From NCBI GenBank assembly GCA_003427395.1, contig BFEA01000280.1, positions 871,096-906,172 on the forward strand: a stretch of DNA of 35,077 nucleotides. Direction: 5' to 3'. Below, piece by piece: positions 1 to 11,163 of the stretch (the stretch's first letter is position 1; every line of letters begins with the position of its first letter). Under the pieces are notes generated by a model, which worked only from the letters and a program-made list of their open reading frames with translations, did not search any database and was not told the DNA's origin. The position numbers and the translations under genes were made by a program. The DNA is from Chara braunii. Taxonomy: Eukaryota > Streptophyta > Charophyceae > Charales > Characeae.

Positions 1-24
1 AGAGAGAGAGAGAGAGAGAGAGAG
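1..24. repeat. (AG)n microsatellite at window start
   Basis: Uninterrupted AG dinucleotide run that probably continues beyond the window edge. It is one of eight long GA/CT arrays in the window. Confidence 0.95.
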
Positions 25-880
25 TTGTTCTTCTTCCTCTTCTAAGTCCACCATCTGTTCTCACCCTCTCGCCACCTGACTTCTCAGACTACGACAGAGA
101 GAGAAAGAGTTGTGACTTGAGACTTGACGACATTGGATCCAGACTGGACATTTGGGATTCAGACATTTCGACGAGGGATTATTTGGGCCTGTGCCAAGAC
201 TTGGTGTTGACGACATTCCCAGCTTCCCCTCCTCTTCGTCTAACCCCTCCTTCTTCATCTGTGTATGGTTGGGGCTGGCGCAGTCTTCTTGTGTGAAGCG
301 CCAGACCCCCTTCACACCAGATAACGATGATGATGATGTGTGTTCAGGGCTGCATTGCAATATTGATTGTCCGGATCATTAGTATCTAAGTCTTCCGCTG
401 TGTTATCTTGTACTTTGTATTGAGAGGTTGGTTCTTGTTCTGGTCTGCACGTTACAGTATGCAACAGGTAACCTCGGCGCAGTCACGAAAACAGTTTGAA
501 AATGCACTTCAGGCAATCCCACGAACACAGCACACCCCCAGTTGACCCCACCGCACCCAAAACGTAGGTTATATACATTCATCATTACCGGCCCTTTAAC
601 CTCAAATGCATTTTTTCAAACTCTGACCGTGCCTGCACTGTAGTGCAAGGAAAATGAGCGATAGCGAATTCCAAAAACCAAGCAGCATCATACACATGAA
701 ACCAGATAGTCGTGACCTCGAACTGAAAGCAGAATTGCAACTCAAGTTCACCAAATAAGAGCACAGCAAAAGCTCACAAGTGACAATGTTGGAATAGTCT
801 CATCATCATCAACAAAGAACCAATGTCGACATCCTATCTGGCACTCTGCGCCCAGACTACAAATGGCAGATCCTATCTAG
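25..880. other. unassigned gene-free sequence
   Basis: I recognise no gene, RNA or mobile element here. The open frames are short, overlap one another on both strands and show no domain. It contains a small GAT run near 328-340 and otherwise mixed sequence. Confidence 0.5.
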
Positions 881-883
881 TCT

Positions 884-964
884 ATCTACAATGCCGCTGG
901 TGACGTCAACAGCTCCCCGAAGTACGAGCAGATCTCGGCCAATGCCGTTCGCCTCAAGCACCAG
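884..964 (+). other. possible isolated exon ending at a GTATGT donor
   Basis: The stretch reads without stops as a hydrophilic peptide (roughly SIYNAAGDVNSSPKYEQIS, then ANAVRLKHQ) and ends exactly at CAG|GTATGT, a good plant-type 5' splice site. A CTAG precedes it at about 876-880 and could act as acceptor. I do not recognise the family and found no convincing partner exon on either side. It may be a relic of a lost gene or chance. Confidence 0.2.
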
Positions 965-1608
965 GTATGTCTCTCACATCACTCACAACCTCGATCCCCA
1001 CACAGATGCCACGTGCACCCAAGGACCACCATGCGCCCCATCCAGCTCCTCGCAGGCCAGCTCAGCTATGGCTGCCTGTGTATCCCTTGCTCGCCCGTGA
1101 GCACGTAGGCCCTTGCCTGCCAGTAGCGCAGCAGCGCTTGCGCAGCATGTAGCAAGTGCCTGAATGCCAAATGCGGGGGCAGGCACTTTCCTATATGGAA
1201 GTGGCCTGCCTGCTGCGTGCGGCCTGGCTGCGCTGGGCCCCTGCCCAGAAGCTTCCGGTAGGCCCCAAGTGGCTGAGCCCCGGTCCAGGGAATCAGGCCC
1301 AGGGCCTAAAGCGGTTAGCCGTGTTCAACTGCCCGCAGCCTGTGTTCGGCCCATGTTGTGTCTCCAGCCCAGGGGCTGCCTCAGATACATCTGAGGGGGC
1401 GCAACCAACTGGCGCTGCGCAACTGCCTGAATCTTCCCAGTTGTGTGGTAGTCCAAAATAGGCCTCTCGTCCTTGGTCGGGCCTGCCTTCACTTAGGGAG
1501 GTCGACATTGCTGGAAACAGGTCCCAGTAGGGCTCTTCGAGGCCTTGTGCCTCGCAGTAGTTTTCTCTATTACTTAATAACGGAGGTCGAATCATTTGTG
1601 GCCCAGTA
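965..1608. other. unassigned GC-rich sequence
   Basis: GC-rich sequence with many GGCC/GCCTG words. The open frames (for example a 137-codon minus-strand frame from 1706 to 1293) overlap others on both strands and carry no recognisable domain, so none is called as a gene. Confidence 0.4.
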
Positions 1609-1714
1609 TTTGCTTTCTTTAGTTTTCTTAAGTGGGAGATTTTATAGTTCATCCATTTCGGTTCCGTTTTCTTAGTAGGATCATACGGCACAAAGGTGAC
1701 TGACACATCTTTCT
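1609..1714 (+). repeat. dispersed repeat, empty-site copy
   Basis: This segment matches the flanks of the MITE at 3281-3388. Shared landmarks are CTTTCTTTAGT, GTTCATCCATTT, TTCTTAGTAGG and AAAGGTGACTGACAC. Here there is a single TA at 1677-1678 where the other copy carries the whole MITE. It is therefore a related empty site. Confidence 0.7.
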
Positions 1715-1718
1715 TTAA

Positions 1719-1885
1719 ACCTCCAGTACACGGCCCCAGCCTTACAGAAGTTTTTTGTCGCTACAAGCAAAACTCGGAGGGGCTGCGCAACATGGGGCGC
1801 GGTTGAAAAAAAAATATGCGGCCTCCAAAGTGGTGTGGGTTCCACGCTGACACCCACGGGCCCATGTGTTATGATTCTGGTTGTT
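1719..1885 (+). mobile_element. TTAA/TIR element, copy E1 (right end decayed)
   Basis: The left end is TTAA (1715-1718) followed by ACCTCCAGTACACGGCCCC. The body is strongly similar to copy E7 at 34076-34241: both share CGGCCCCAGCCTT, ACAGAA/GCAGAA, AAAACTCGGAGGGGC, a GTTGAAAAAAAAA run, and GTGCTGACACCC or its variant. The expected right terminus (GTACTGGTGG-TTAA) is eroded near 1870-1885. It has no coding capacity, so it is a nonautonomous relic. Confidence 0.7.
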
Positions 1886-3199
1886 TGTTGCCTGAAGGCC
1901 AACACTCACTCACATAGACTTCCGGATATGCCCATACATACACAGAAGGAAGGGGAGAGGATAGGAGTATCACACCGCACAGGGAGAGATAAACACAGCG
2001 GAAGACTTGACCATGCGATATGACAGGGTACACTGAAAGTGCAATTCACTCCACTCAATCCTCACAACCAGTCATAGAGAAAAGCCGAGCAGATCACATC
2101 CAGGAAACAATGAAACGATGATAGTCCAAACACAGTATCACACTGTTTATTAAACTCAGAGTCTCGAATTGTCAGGATAACTTCAGTACCACAGTGCGCT
2201 GCTCAGAGTTGAGCAGCGCTTCACTCCCCAACCCTGAATAACACTCGTAACACCCCCAGAGTCCCTGAAACATCAAGCGCCACCCAGATACAGCCTCCTG
2301 AGGGAAGCGCCACCCTGAAACAGGCCTCTGAGGCCAAGTGCCACTCAGAGGATGAAGAAGAAGACCAGCGCCACAGTATCTGATGATGACGAAGTGTCGG
2401 AAGACTTCCCGGGTGGAAGTCTGCAGCAGCGCCACCAAACCCTGACAAGATGACCTCCGAGAAGAAGAAGCTGCAGCTATGGCTGCAGCGCAAAGCCCCT
2501 GGGACCCCACTCCGGAGGAGGGTCCAGCAGGGCATCCGTCTCTCTCGCCTCCAGCAGACTCGATAACCCAGACCTCTGTCAGCCCTTGCGTGCTGGCAGA
2601 GTACAGCGCAGGTCCCAGCTATGGCCTGCACTCCGAAGGTCTGGCTATGCCTGTCTCTCTCCACGCTGAGTCGTCACCACTTCCGGTTCACGCGTAGCAC
2701 AGCAGCGATGTACACGGTACCAACTGCCAAAAGCCCTGAACCGATGTGCCCAATCTATCTATAGACTACAACTAGCCTAGACTCGACCTAGACCGGACTG
2801 ACTGACCGACCGGTACCGTTTCTGTTTCGGCCTCTCGGCCTCTAACGGACCCGGCTATAGGCTATAGGACCGTCTATCAGAATAGGCCCTTAGGGCCTGT
2901 CTGTCCTACGGGTAGCCCGGGCCTGCTATGCGCAGTTAGGGTAGCTGTAGGGAATCCTGTTAGTACCGGGCCTATATTTCCCGGATTTGTAGATATGTCC
3001 CTCACGAATTTCCCTCACAGGTAGGTCTCTCGGTTAGCCCTCAGCCAAACAAAATTATAAATCTGTCCTACCTAAAGTACAGCCTCGACAGAGAGAGGCT
3101 ACAGGCGACCAGAAAACAGCAAGTCATTGCATATGTATGGTGTACTGGTGCTTTAAGGTTGTAGCTGTAACGGAGATCAGATTGTCTGTGCCCCTATAA
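1886..3199. other. unassigned gene-free sequence
   Basis: No gene recognised. The part from 2270 to 2470 has irregularly spaced GCGCCACC words. The part from 2750 to 3000 is rich in short self-complementary words (GGCCTCTCGGCCTC, TATAGGCTATAGG, AGGCCCTTAGGGCCT), suggesting decayed repeats. Minus-strand frames of 112-147 codons over 2172-2664 overlap one another and have no domain. Confidence 0.4.
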
Positions 3200-3280
3200 T
3201 TTTTTTTCTTTAGTATTCCAAACAAACTGGGAGTTCTAGGAACGAATTATGGTTCATTCATTTGGGTTCCTTTTTCTTAG
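3200..3280 (+). repeat. dispersed repeat, left part (MITE-filled copy)
   Basis: Similar to 1609-1678. It is continued after the MITE at 3389-3415 (GTGGAAAGGTGACTAACAC), which matches 1693-1709. Confidence 0.6.
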
Positions 3281-3388
3281 TACCTTCTTCCCCCGAATAC
3301 AACGCACGGTCATTATACCTGTATTTGGGGCATCTTTCGGTCTAATACAACTATAATGACTGTGCGTTATATTCGGGGGAAGAAGGTA
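3281..3388. mobile_element. TA-flanked MITE, intact copy
   Basis: This 108-bp element is almost entirely an inverted repeat. The left end TACCTTCTTCCCCCGAATA is the reverse complement of the right end TATTCGGGGGAAGAAGGTA. The inner arms (CATTATACCTGTATT and TACAACTATAATGAC) also pair, leaving a short loop around 3330-3340. The related empty site at 1677 has one TA, so TA is the duplicated target. TA targets are typical of Tc1/mariner-type elements and Stowaway MITEs; that assignment is inferred. There is no coding capacity. Confidence 0.85.
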
Positions 3389-3880
3389 GGCTTGTAGTGG
3401 AAAGGTGACTAACACTGTCATCCAAAATACTGCTGAAGAGAGTTGTGTAGCCGCTTGGTGCCCTGGTTCATATTCTTTCTTCATGAATTCCCTCAAGTGC
3501 TTCACAAATTCCCCATTTGCCCCATGTTCCCTTACCTCGTGGGGGGTGCATTCTCATCCCTTCAGGTTGATTTCCCCCTGTATGAGTCCATTCCCCATTT
3601 ATTTTGCTTTTTCCTCAAAGGAACCCTGATGGCTTCGCTTTTTTTTCTGGGAGAGGAACAAGGACCCTCTTGGTGTGTTCTAAACTAGGTTCTTTTGTCC
3701 ACCAACTCCTCCTAGGGAAGTTTGGAGTTGTCACATTTCTTGTGGGGGTGGAGGCGGGAGGGGGGGGGAAATGGGGAGGTTGGGAGGTGGGGGAGCAATC
3801 TGCTTAGGGAGAAGAGTTCTCCCCAGGGTCCTGCTGCTCCTTTTGTTTGAGGGATCACTGATTTTGCTCTCAAAGTTTCT
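3389..3880. other. unassigned, possibly repeat-derived
   Basis: Mixed sequence with a G-rich stretch at 3748-3795 (several runs of four to nine G). No gene recognised. Confidence 0.4.
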
Positions 3881-3884
3881 TTCA

Positions 3885-4330
3885 GTCCTTCTCGCTGTCC
3901 TCTCCCTGCAAGCCCCCTTCTTCCAATGTTTCCCTTAAGGATTTGTTCTTTGCCATTTTCTTCTTTACCTTTTTCTTTGCCCTCTTTGTCCTTTGACTCC
4001 TGTCCTCAATGACTTGGGTTGAACCTATCGGTCATGGTTAACAAGAGCTTAGACGGTACATCATTCTATTACAGATGTTGAGGGAGTCCATTTTCAAAAA
4101 CTGAGATCTTTCTGTCTTTCCTTCTCGCTGTCCTCTCCCTAGAGAGCTCTGTCTTTTCTTCTTTTCCGTTTTCTTCTTTTCCTTTGTCTTCTTTGTCCTC
4201 TTTGTCCTCTGACTCCTGCCCTTGATGAGATGGGTTGAACCTATCGGACATGATTTACAGCAGCTTAGACAGTACATCATTCCATTGCCGATATTGTGGG
4301 AGTCAATTTCCCAAGGCTGAGATTCTTTGC
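3885..4330 (-). repeat. tandem duplication of about 215-230 bp
   Basis: CCTTCTCGCTGTCCTCTCCCT at about 3890 recurs at about 4121. GGGTTGAACCTATCGG at about 4017 recurs at about 4233. The following AGCTTAGAC and TACATCATTC words recur in the same order. On the minus strand both units read as lysine/glutamate-rich sequence. Confidence 0.7.
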
Positions 4331-4470
4331 TTGCTGCAGTTGAGTATCCCAAACAGCTCCACATAGGATTTTCCAACATGTGAGAAGGGAGGCCCGGTTT
4401 TCTAGCCTTGAGACCCTCAAGTATTCAATCTTCAGTTGACGTAATCGTTGCCCCCAATGAAAGGGGGACC
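4231..4470 (-). pseudogene. possible decayed LINE ORF1-like fragment
   Basis: On the minus strand, two alternating frames give a peptide reminiscent of the end of a plant LINE gag-like ORF1: a GLPSH stretch, then a degenerate CX4C-G zinc-knuckle-like segment (CWKILCGAVWDTQLQQ), then a very basic Lys/Glu-rich tail. The expected zinc-binding His and final Cys are absent and frames shift, so any gene is broken. The assignment rests on resemblance only. An unrelated low-complexity frame is the alternative. Confidence 0.25.
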
Positions 4471-5400
4471 TCTTGTTTGTTTCCTTGCACCTCCTCCATT
4501 TCCACATCCCAATCGGCCATGGAGGAGGGTATTTGTGGAGGACCTACTTCCATGCGCTCTGTGCCAAATGCCTCGCCCAGCAGATCCGGTCTCATTATTT
4601 CCTTCCTCCTTTGTGTCCATATTCCTTGTGTTCTACTTTCCTTATTTTCTCCTCTTCATTCCGTTCTTCATTGATATTGTCTCTCCCCTTCAACAAAGGG
4701 GTGTAGTTGAGGTTGTCAACTTTGTTGGTATCTAAGTTGCACCCAGGGCCTCACCACCATGTACACCCGTTCCTTTGGAAAGAAGAGTAAACTGGTTTGT
4801 TGCTGGGAGATTATACCCTTTTTTTTTATACCACGCTTTTTTTTAAATTGTTATCCCCTTAGTTTTTGTGATCTATCATCTCATTCGTCCATTACTTCCC
4901 TCACTATATTTGGTCACATCTGGCTCCCCAGGGATTTTTAGAGGGGGAGGCTTGTATGGCTCCCTGATCTTAGTTGTGTACTCAAACCCCGATGCATAGA
5001 TCAGGTCGTTGAAGTCTTTGGGAGGGGTTTATGTCGTTGTAGGGCAAAAGGTCCGATATGAGGTTCCCGCTATCCCCCACGTTCGTCACAACATCCCTCA
5101 CCCTTGATTAGTAGAGAAATCATACATCCACCCCTCTGGCCCAAGCCAATCGTGTGCCATCATAGTCTGTGTTTGTAGGCTGCATAGATCGAGTAGTCCT
5201 TCCCCCCTATTTGGTAGTCTATGATGTCCTCTAGTGGGAAGAGCTTGACCATTGTGAGATTTGGTGACAACATGAAGAATTCTTTTATTTTTGCCTTAAC
5301 TAAGGGGAGACGGTCAATGAAATAAACCATTTTGTGTTTTAGGTCGAAGTCCATCATGAAGAGTCAACCAGAAAAAGTAACAGAGAGATCCAAACGCGGT
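4471..5400. other. unassigned sequence, perhaps more of the same decayed element
   Basis: Short minus-strand frames, for example 5357-5160 with a start and 65 codons, have no recognised domain. It could be part of the same broken element as 4231-4470. Confidence 0.3.
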
Positions 5401-7770
5401 TGATGCATGATAGAATTATGAGATGCAAATCAACCATTCAGGCTTCAACTTCATAAGTTTGCCACTAGTCTACTATAAATTAACAAGGGGAATTTAGTCT
5501 CAAACATAGTTTGGTTGGTAATATAGAGTGAATATGATCAGGATCGTGGTTTAATACATGCCGATTCATATGAGAATGAATTTAAATTTTTTGACTTTGT
5601 TTTTTAATGTCATTATGAAGTGTATTTGTCACAAAATATATATATACTTACACACATACTGAGAGGAAAAAAAGGAAAAAAAATAAAAAAGAAATTAAGA
5701 GGTATCATATATGGCAAATTCTTTTGTAATCATATAGCATGTGTTTGTGACTTTGTACGTACTCAAGGATTTACTTACATAAAATGTAAACAATTAAATG
5801 AATATAACAATTTGTATTATGTTTAAAGTTTAACAACTAGTTAATGTGAATTATTTTCAATAAACAAAAGTTAGTGAACAATTTGGTGAAACCTTTATCG
5901 CTCACCAATTTTATATCATGTTATGCAAGAAAATTGAAGAATGAAAAAATGGTATCATATTGCTCAACACGGAAGATGATAAAGATTTCGACCTTAAAAC
6001 CTAATATTGTATAAGGTGGATAATACATGAACTTTATGTGCTTACTCGTATCCATACTTCGTATCTTTGTCATCCACAAAATATATGATTAATGGATGAA
6101 CATGTTGACATGTGATTCGAGTGATTATATATCGTAGGGTTTTTTTTTTTCCCGTGTCCGGTATGGTGCTCTTGTATGTACTCGCATGCCTTAGATGAAT
6201 GGTTCATGCATATAAATCTACGATATATGGTTGGTTGCATGGTTAGTTATGTTTCTTGCCAAATTTTACACGATGGATAAATGACATTCATGTTACCAAC
6301 TTTAGTGATGTTGATGGGTAAATTATATCAATTACATTTTGTCAAACGTGTCATGACTATTGTTGTATCATTGTAGATTTAGCCTCATTTAGGTAGACAC
6401 ATAGTATAAATAATATATATAGGCAACGAACACCTAAGGCAAAGAGGCGGGTGGTGTTTGATAAATTATGACAAACACAGGAGGAGGGGGAAATATGATA
6501 CAAGATGATTCATTTTAACTATAATGATACGTGCATATCGGGTTAAAAAAAAATAAAAATGGTAAATACAACGAGACTGTATGAATGAAATTTGTAGTGC
6601 ATGTGTATGTGACTCATGTGTCCATAACTTGAAGCAAGATAAACAATGGAAAATAAGAAACCCAAAAACTTGAAAACTAAAAATATACCATGATAATTCA
6701 TGAAAAAAAATATCATTACATCTGGTTGTATATAGGCAGTATATGCATTTTTGCTTTGAAAACTCTTTTACACGATAGATAAATGACATTCATGTTACCA
6801 ATTTTAGTGATGTTGATGGGTAAATTATGTCAATTGCATTTTGCCAAACGTACCATGACTATTGTTGTATCATTGTAGATTTAGCCTCATTTAGGTAGAC
6901 ACATAGTATAAATAATATATATAGGCAACGAACACCTTAAGGCAAAGAGTCGGGTGGTGTTTGATAAATTATGACAAACACAGGAGGAGGGGGAAATATG
7001 ATACAAGATGATGCATTTTAACTATAATGATACGTGCATATCGGATGAAAAAAGAGAAAATATGGCAAATACAACGAGACTTTATGAATGAAATTTGTAG
7101 TGCATGTGTATGTGACTCATGTGTCCATAACTTGAAGCAAGATAAACAATGGAAAATAAGAAACCCAAAAACTTAAAAATTAAACATATACCATGATAAT
7201 TCATGAAAAAAAATATCATTACATCTGGTTGTATATAAGCAGCATATGCATTTTTGCTTCGAAAACTCTTTTATAAAAAATCCTGACAATTTTTTCCATT
7301 CTTCAACATTCTGTTTTAGTTTGTTATACAAGGAACATTAGATAAAAATATACCATTTGAACAACGCATTTATTGATGACAAACATCATGTCTCAGTTGT
7401 TTTCATGAGAAAAAATTGAAAGAAACACTTTAAGAAACTATGGTGATGATAATTTTTTTTGTCACTTATTGGTTTGTTTCAATAGAACAAGCTTAGTAAG
7501 TCGATTAACATAGAGTTGCATTACGAGGTAGTTGGACTTTCGAACAACTTGGACTCATGCTCATGACTTTTTCTTTAACTTAAATTGCCTCTTAAGTGGG
7601 TTTGAAACTTTGCATAATTCAAATTTGTGTCAAATACCTTTTATAGTATTTCCTTTTGAGTGGGTTCGTTGCTTTTTATACACCACATTCATCAAACCAA
7701 TCCACCTCAAATTAATCTTTCTTGAAATGTTCATATGTAGTTGGGTTTGTCCCATCAACTAGCTCAATAG
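5400..7770. other. AT-rich island
   Basis: Base composition changes sharply near 5400 and again near 7770. Between these points the DNA is conspicuously AT-rich with many ATATAT and poly-A words, unlike both flanks. There is no convincing coding frame and I do not recognise organelle genes in it. It contains the 502-bp duplication at 6262-7275. Confidence 0.6.
6262..7275 (+). repeat. 502-bp tandem duplication, two copies
   Basis: CACGATGGATAAATGACATT at 6269 recurs as CACGATAGATAAATGACATT at 6771. The two units (about 6262-6770 and 6771-7275) then align nearly base for base. Differences are scattered substitutions and small indels, for example CACCTAAGG against CACCTTAAGG, and a divergent A-rich patch near 6545 and 7047. 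The units contain no gene. Confidence 0.9.
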
Positions 7771-8114
7771 GTTTCATGCTTGAGCGACACTACGTAGGAG
7801 TTGGGCTTTATTCATGTGGCCGTCACTTTTAGTGGCCTGAGGAAGATAGGTGGTCACGACCAGTCAACACGAGTAACTCTCGGGGAGAGTTGTGTTGCCC
7901 TATAACACATAGCATCGGGCCAAGTTGAAGTGGTTGTTCATGTTCGGTTGCGGTCAGTCGGGACACACCCAATTCACATCCTAACAGAGCCTTCAGGTTG
8001 AGTTATCGGTCAGTACCACCATAGCTCACATTCATGGCTCAATTACGATGTCTATTAGGGTTGAAACCCTCAATTTCGAGATGCTTCCAGAGACTTAAAA
8101 AACTATAAACATAT
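7771..8114. other. unassigned sequence
   Basis: Mixed composition between the AT-rich island and the next element. I see nothing recognisable in it. Confidence 0.4.
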
Positions 8115-9052
8115 CTGTCACCAAGGTAAGCGTTCGGGACGGACCGAACGCCCGAACCCGAGCGCCCGAACGTATGGGACCCCTTGGGGATGCGTTCGGC
8201 CGTTCGGGCTGAATGCAGACCCAAAAAAAAAAATTGAAAAAAATATATATGTTATGAAGAAAAATAAATCAAAGAGGATTTGCCTGAGCATTACATCCAA
8301 ATTCCTTACCAAATTTGAAATAAAAATAAAATACGGAAAACAAATACTAATAATAAAAATTAAAAAAAATTAAAAATAAATAAATTTAGCGAGTGCGAGA
8401 GCACGTTTTTTACACCGCCATCTTTGACGATTTGTCTTTTTTTTTTTTGGCATAGCTAAATGCCCTGAAAATTTACAGATGTGTACTTCACATAATGCAA
8501 AACCCACTAAAAAAGTTTCAAAAAATAATAAAATTGTTTAGACCCTTAACTAAAGTGAAAACAAAAAGTAAAAAGTGAAAAAAACGTGGGCGAGCACATT
8601 TTGAGACCGCCATCTTTGGAGATTTTTAATTCTTATTTGGCTGAGCCAAAACTTGGAAATTTATAGGCATGCACCTCATGTCATAGAGAACTCAGAAAAA
8701 ATAATTCGGAAAAAAAAAAAAAAATTTAGGCCCCGAAGTAATTTTTGGCAGGGGCCGAACGTCGTCAAGTCCGGACCTCGTACGGGACCCCGAACGCCCG
8801 TACGTACGGAGGTCTGCCCGGGGACCTCCGTACTTACGCGCTGGTGACCCTTGGAAATTTATAGGCATGTACCTCATGTCATAGAGAACTCACAAAAAAA
8901 AAATTCAGAAAAAAAAAATATATTTTTAGGCCCCGAAATAATTTTTGGCGGGGGCGGAACGTCGTCAAGTCCGGACCCCGTACGGGAGCCCGAACGCCCG
9001 TACGTACGGAGGTCTGCCCGGGGACCTCCATACTTACGGGCTGGTGACCCTG
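8115..9052 (+). mobile_element. TIR element, copy 1 (938 bp, nonautonomous)
   Basis: The right end, read inward, is CAGGGTCACCAGCCCGTAAG. The left end CTGTCACCAAGGTAAGCG is an imperfect match to it. Both termini are GC-rich and contain repeated CGAACG/GTTCGG words; the middle is AT-rich. A second copy in the opposite orientation lies at 23915-24643, and landmarks such as the two GCCATCTTTG segments and CAAAACCCACTAAAAAAGTTT are shared. CAGGG ends are common in hAT elements, but I could not find a target duplication here, so the superfamily is open. There is no transposase. Confidence 0.65.
8653..9050 (+). repeat. 198-bp tandem duplication of the element's right end
   Basis: TTGGAAATTTATAGGCATG at 8653 recurs at 8851, and both units end in CTGGTGACCCT. 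Each unit contains a hairpin: TACGGAGGTC at 8805-8814 pairs with GACCTCCGTA at 8823-8832, and the second unit has the equivalent with one change. The element therefore carries two right termini. Confidence 0.9.
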
Positions 9053-9956
9053 CCTGTCACAACGTGAGCTCGACAGGGAAGTTTAGTAACTCATGATCAT
9101 GACATATAATCTACAGTAACTTCCATAATAATATCGAATTACCAGGGGTTGGTCACCTTTGGATATATCTCAAGGTTCTCGCCCTTTCAAATAAAAAAGA
9201 AAAAAGGGGTCTGGTGGGGGGAAGAACTCTTACAAATGGGATCGTTCGTAGGTCCAACCATATGAAAATATAATGTTTTGAATTATCTTTGGTCAATTTG
9301 GCAATTATATTCGCAACCCAAAGACTACGGTACAAAGGGTTGCGCATCTGCGTCAGGGTGGCGTGAATTTTTGTGGCGCGCAACCACTTTGAATGGGGTA
9401 CAACCAGGGTGCAGTGGAAGTTGTGTGGTAACCGGTCTTTCGCATTCTTGTGAAGCATGGATAACTATTTGGTTGCCCTACCAATACCTTTCAAATGAGT
9501 AGGATCAATCTTGCCTTGTGGTCGGACGCCCCAAAAGGGGTTCGAAGTCTTACAATAGTGGATTTTTATAGGCCACTAGTTCTTAAAGATCTGACAGTTA
9601 CCAATGGGCTTTGCCACAGACGTTCAATAACTTATTGCAATATGTTGACAGCGTTTCCTCATACAATCTTTGGTAATTATAATAATTATTGAAAAAGTAT
9701 GAGAAAAATGAAGGACATGGATTCAGTAATGATCTTTCCAAAACAAAACAAAATAAAACAAAACCACACAATGTCATCAGGGCAAAACTAAAATCATGGC
9801 GGCTAAAGAATACATTCTTTTCTCTCCGCTTCTACCCGTAGGCCCCCATTGTTTTTGCTCATTGGGCCAAACTCGAAAATTCGCAGCCCCAAGGTAGCAG
9901 TATAGTGAGTTCCCGAATCTGTCTTGGCAACCCAAAGGCTGTAGTGAAACAAAACA

Positions 9957-9958
<2 letters not shown>
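9053..9958. other. unassigned sequence
   Basis: No gene assigned. A 101-codon minus-strand frame (9458-9153) and a 74-codon plus-strand frame (9278-9502) overlap one another. The plus strand has a faint LINE-like wording (WREFLWRATTLNG), too weak to call. Confidence 0.35.

Positions 9959-9959
<1 letters not shown>

Positions 9960-10024
<65 letters not shown>
9960..10024. repeat. (CT)n microsatellite
   Basis: About 65 bases of uninterrupted CT dinucleotides. Confidence 0.95.
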
Positions 10025-10027
<3 letters not shown>

Positions 10028-10166
10028 CAAAGAAAAAAAAAGCATATGAACTGCAAAAGGGCCCTCATGCCTAGGCGTTGAGGCCCTTCTCAAAAAGGGA
10101 GGTCAACACTGGGAGGACGCGGGAAGGCGCAACGAAACAAGCGTTCGGTGCACGAAGCAACTTTTA

Positions 10167-10260
10167 CGATTTTTTGTGCCTGGAGGAACTCACATAAAAA
10201 TCTAAAAGTTTGAAATCCATAAATCACGTCGTGATCTTTCTTGGAAAAATATCAGAAAAA
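10167..10260 (+). repeat. related empty site of the 868-bp TIR element
   Basis: The words ACGATTTTTTGTGCC, AAAAATCTAAAAGTTT and GATCTTTCTTGGAAAAATA match the outer flanks of the element at 22784-23651 (ACGATTTTTTATGCC and AAAAATCTAAAATTTT to its left; GATCTTTCCAAGAAAAATA to its right). Here the sequence is continuous, with a single target near 10213-10222. Confidence 0.6.
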
Positions 10261-10750
10261 TTTCAAAAAAATATTAAAACTGCGAAATAATTGTCACGCC
10301 AATGCAACACATTTTTTATTTTCATCACTCAGCCATGCATGGGCCTACACAAAAAGTATTCAAACTTCAGTGATTTTTTGCGATCCGAAGGATGCATGGA
10401 AAAAACTGAAAATTGAAGTGTTTGTACCACCAGTACCTCCGCCAGTGTTGGGAAATTACGTTGTCCTGACTAGTACCCGAAGTTTTCGGAGGTCGGACAC
10501 AGGGGCGACAATGTCCCAAAAATCGTAGTTTTATTTTGCCCGTGCACGAGAGGAAAAGGAAAAAAAAAGGCTTTTGTACTGCAATGATGTCGGGCAGGGT
10601 AGTCTAGGAGGCCGTGCTCACAGTCTTGAATGCAACTTACAGTAAAGATGGTCATATTTTGAAACTTGTTGTTTTCTTTTTTTTCTCTCTCTTTTGTTTG
10701 TTATGTGTCCCCTGCCACCGAGGCAGGGCGAAATCCGTTATCTGCTCTAG

Positions 10751-11116
10751 TTGTGTTTCCTCAAATGATTGTAACCCTGATGTATCCAGCCGTTTTCAAG
10801 GCCGAATCCGTGTTTCCGTTTTTTTTTCCTTATTTTCTTTTTCTGGAATCTGACAATCCGAATCCGTGATCTTCTCGAGTTGTGTTCCCTCAGAGGATTG
10901 TAACCCTGATCACACTGACACTTACGGGAATGTATCTTGCCATTTTCACGACCGAATCCGTGTTCCTGTCTTTTTTTTTTTTTTTTTTGAGTTTCTGGAA
11001 TCTGACAACCTGGCCACGGAGCCGAGATGCCCTCACTGAGGGTACACTCACACTAACACTTCCGAGAATGTATACAGCTGCAATCACGCCCAAAGCTTTG
11101 TTTCGTTTTCTTCTTA
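10751..11116 (+). repeat. three diverged tandem units of about 130 bp
   Basis: Units begin near 10751, 10880 and 11027. The first two share TTGTGTT-CCTCA, GATTGTAACCCTGAT, CGAATCCGTGTT, a T run and TCTGGAATCTGACA. The third shares CACT-ACACTTCCGAGAATGTAT with unit 2. They lie inside element E2. Confidence 0.7.
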
Positions 11117-11138
11117 TGTGAGTTTTCACGACTGCAAC

Positions 11139-11163
11139 TTTTTTTTTTTTTTTTTTTTTTTTT
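11139..11163. repeat. poly-T tract
   Basis: About 25 consecutive T near the right end of element E2. Confidence 0.9.

Noticed and set aside
5400-7770. Plastid or mitochondrial insertion as the source of the AT-rich island
   Set aside because: No organelle gene or conserved protein motif could be read in any frame, so the idea is unsupported without a search.
8118-9096. Short Arg/Pro/Gly-rich frames in the 8.1-kb element
   Set aside because: They are produced by the CGAACG-type terminal repeats and occur in mirrored form on both strands.
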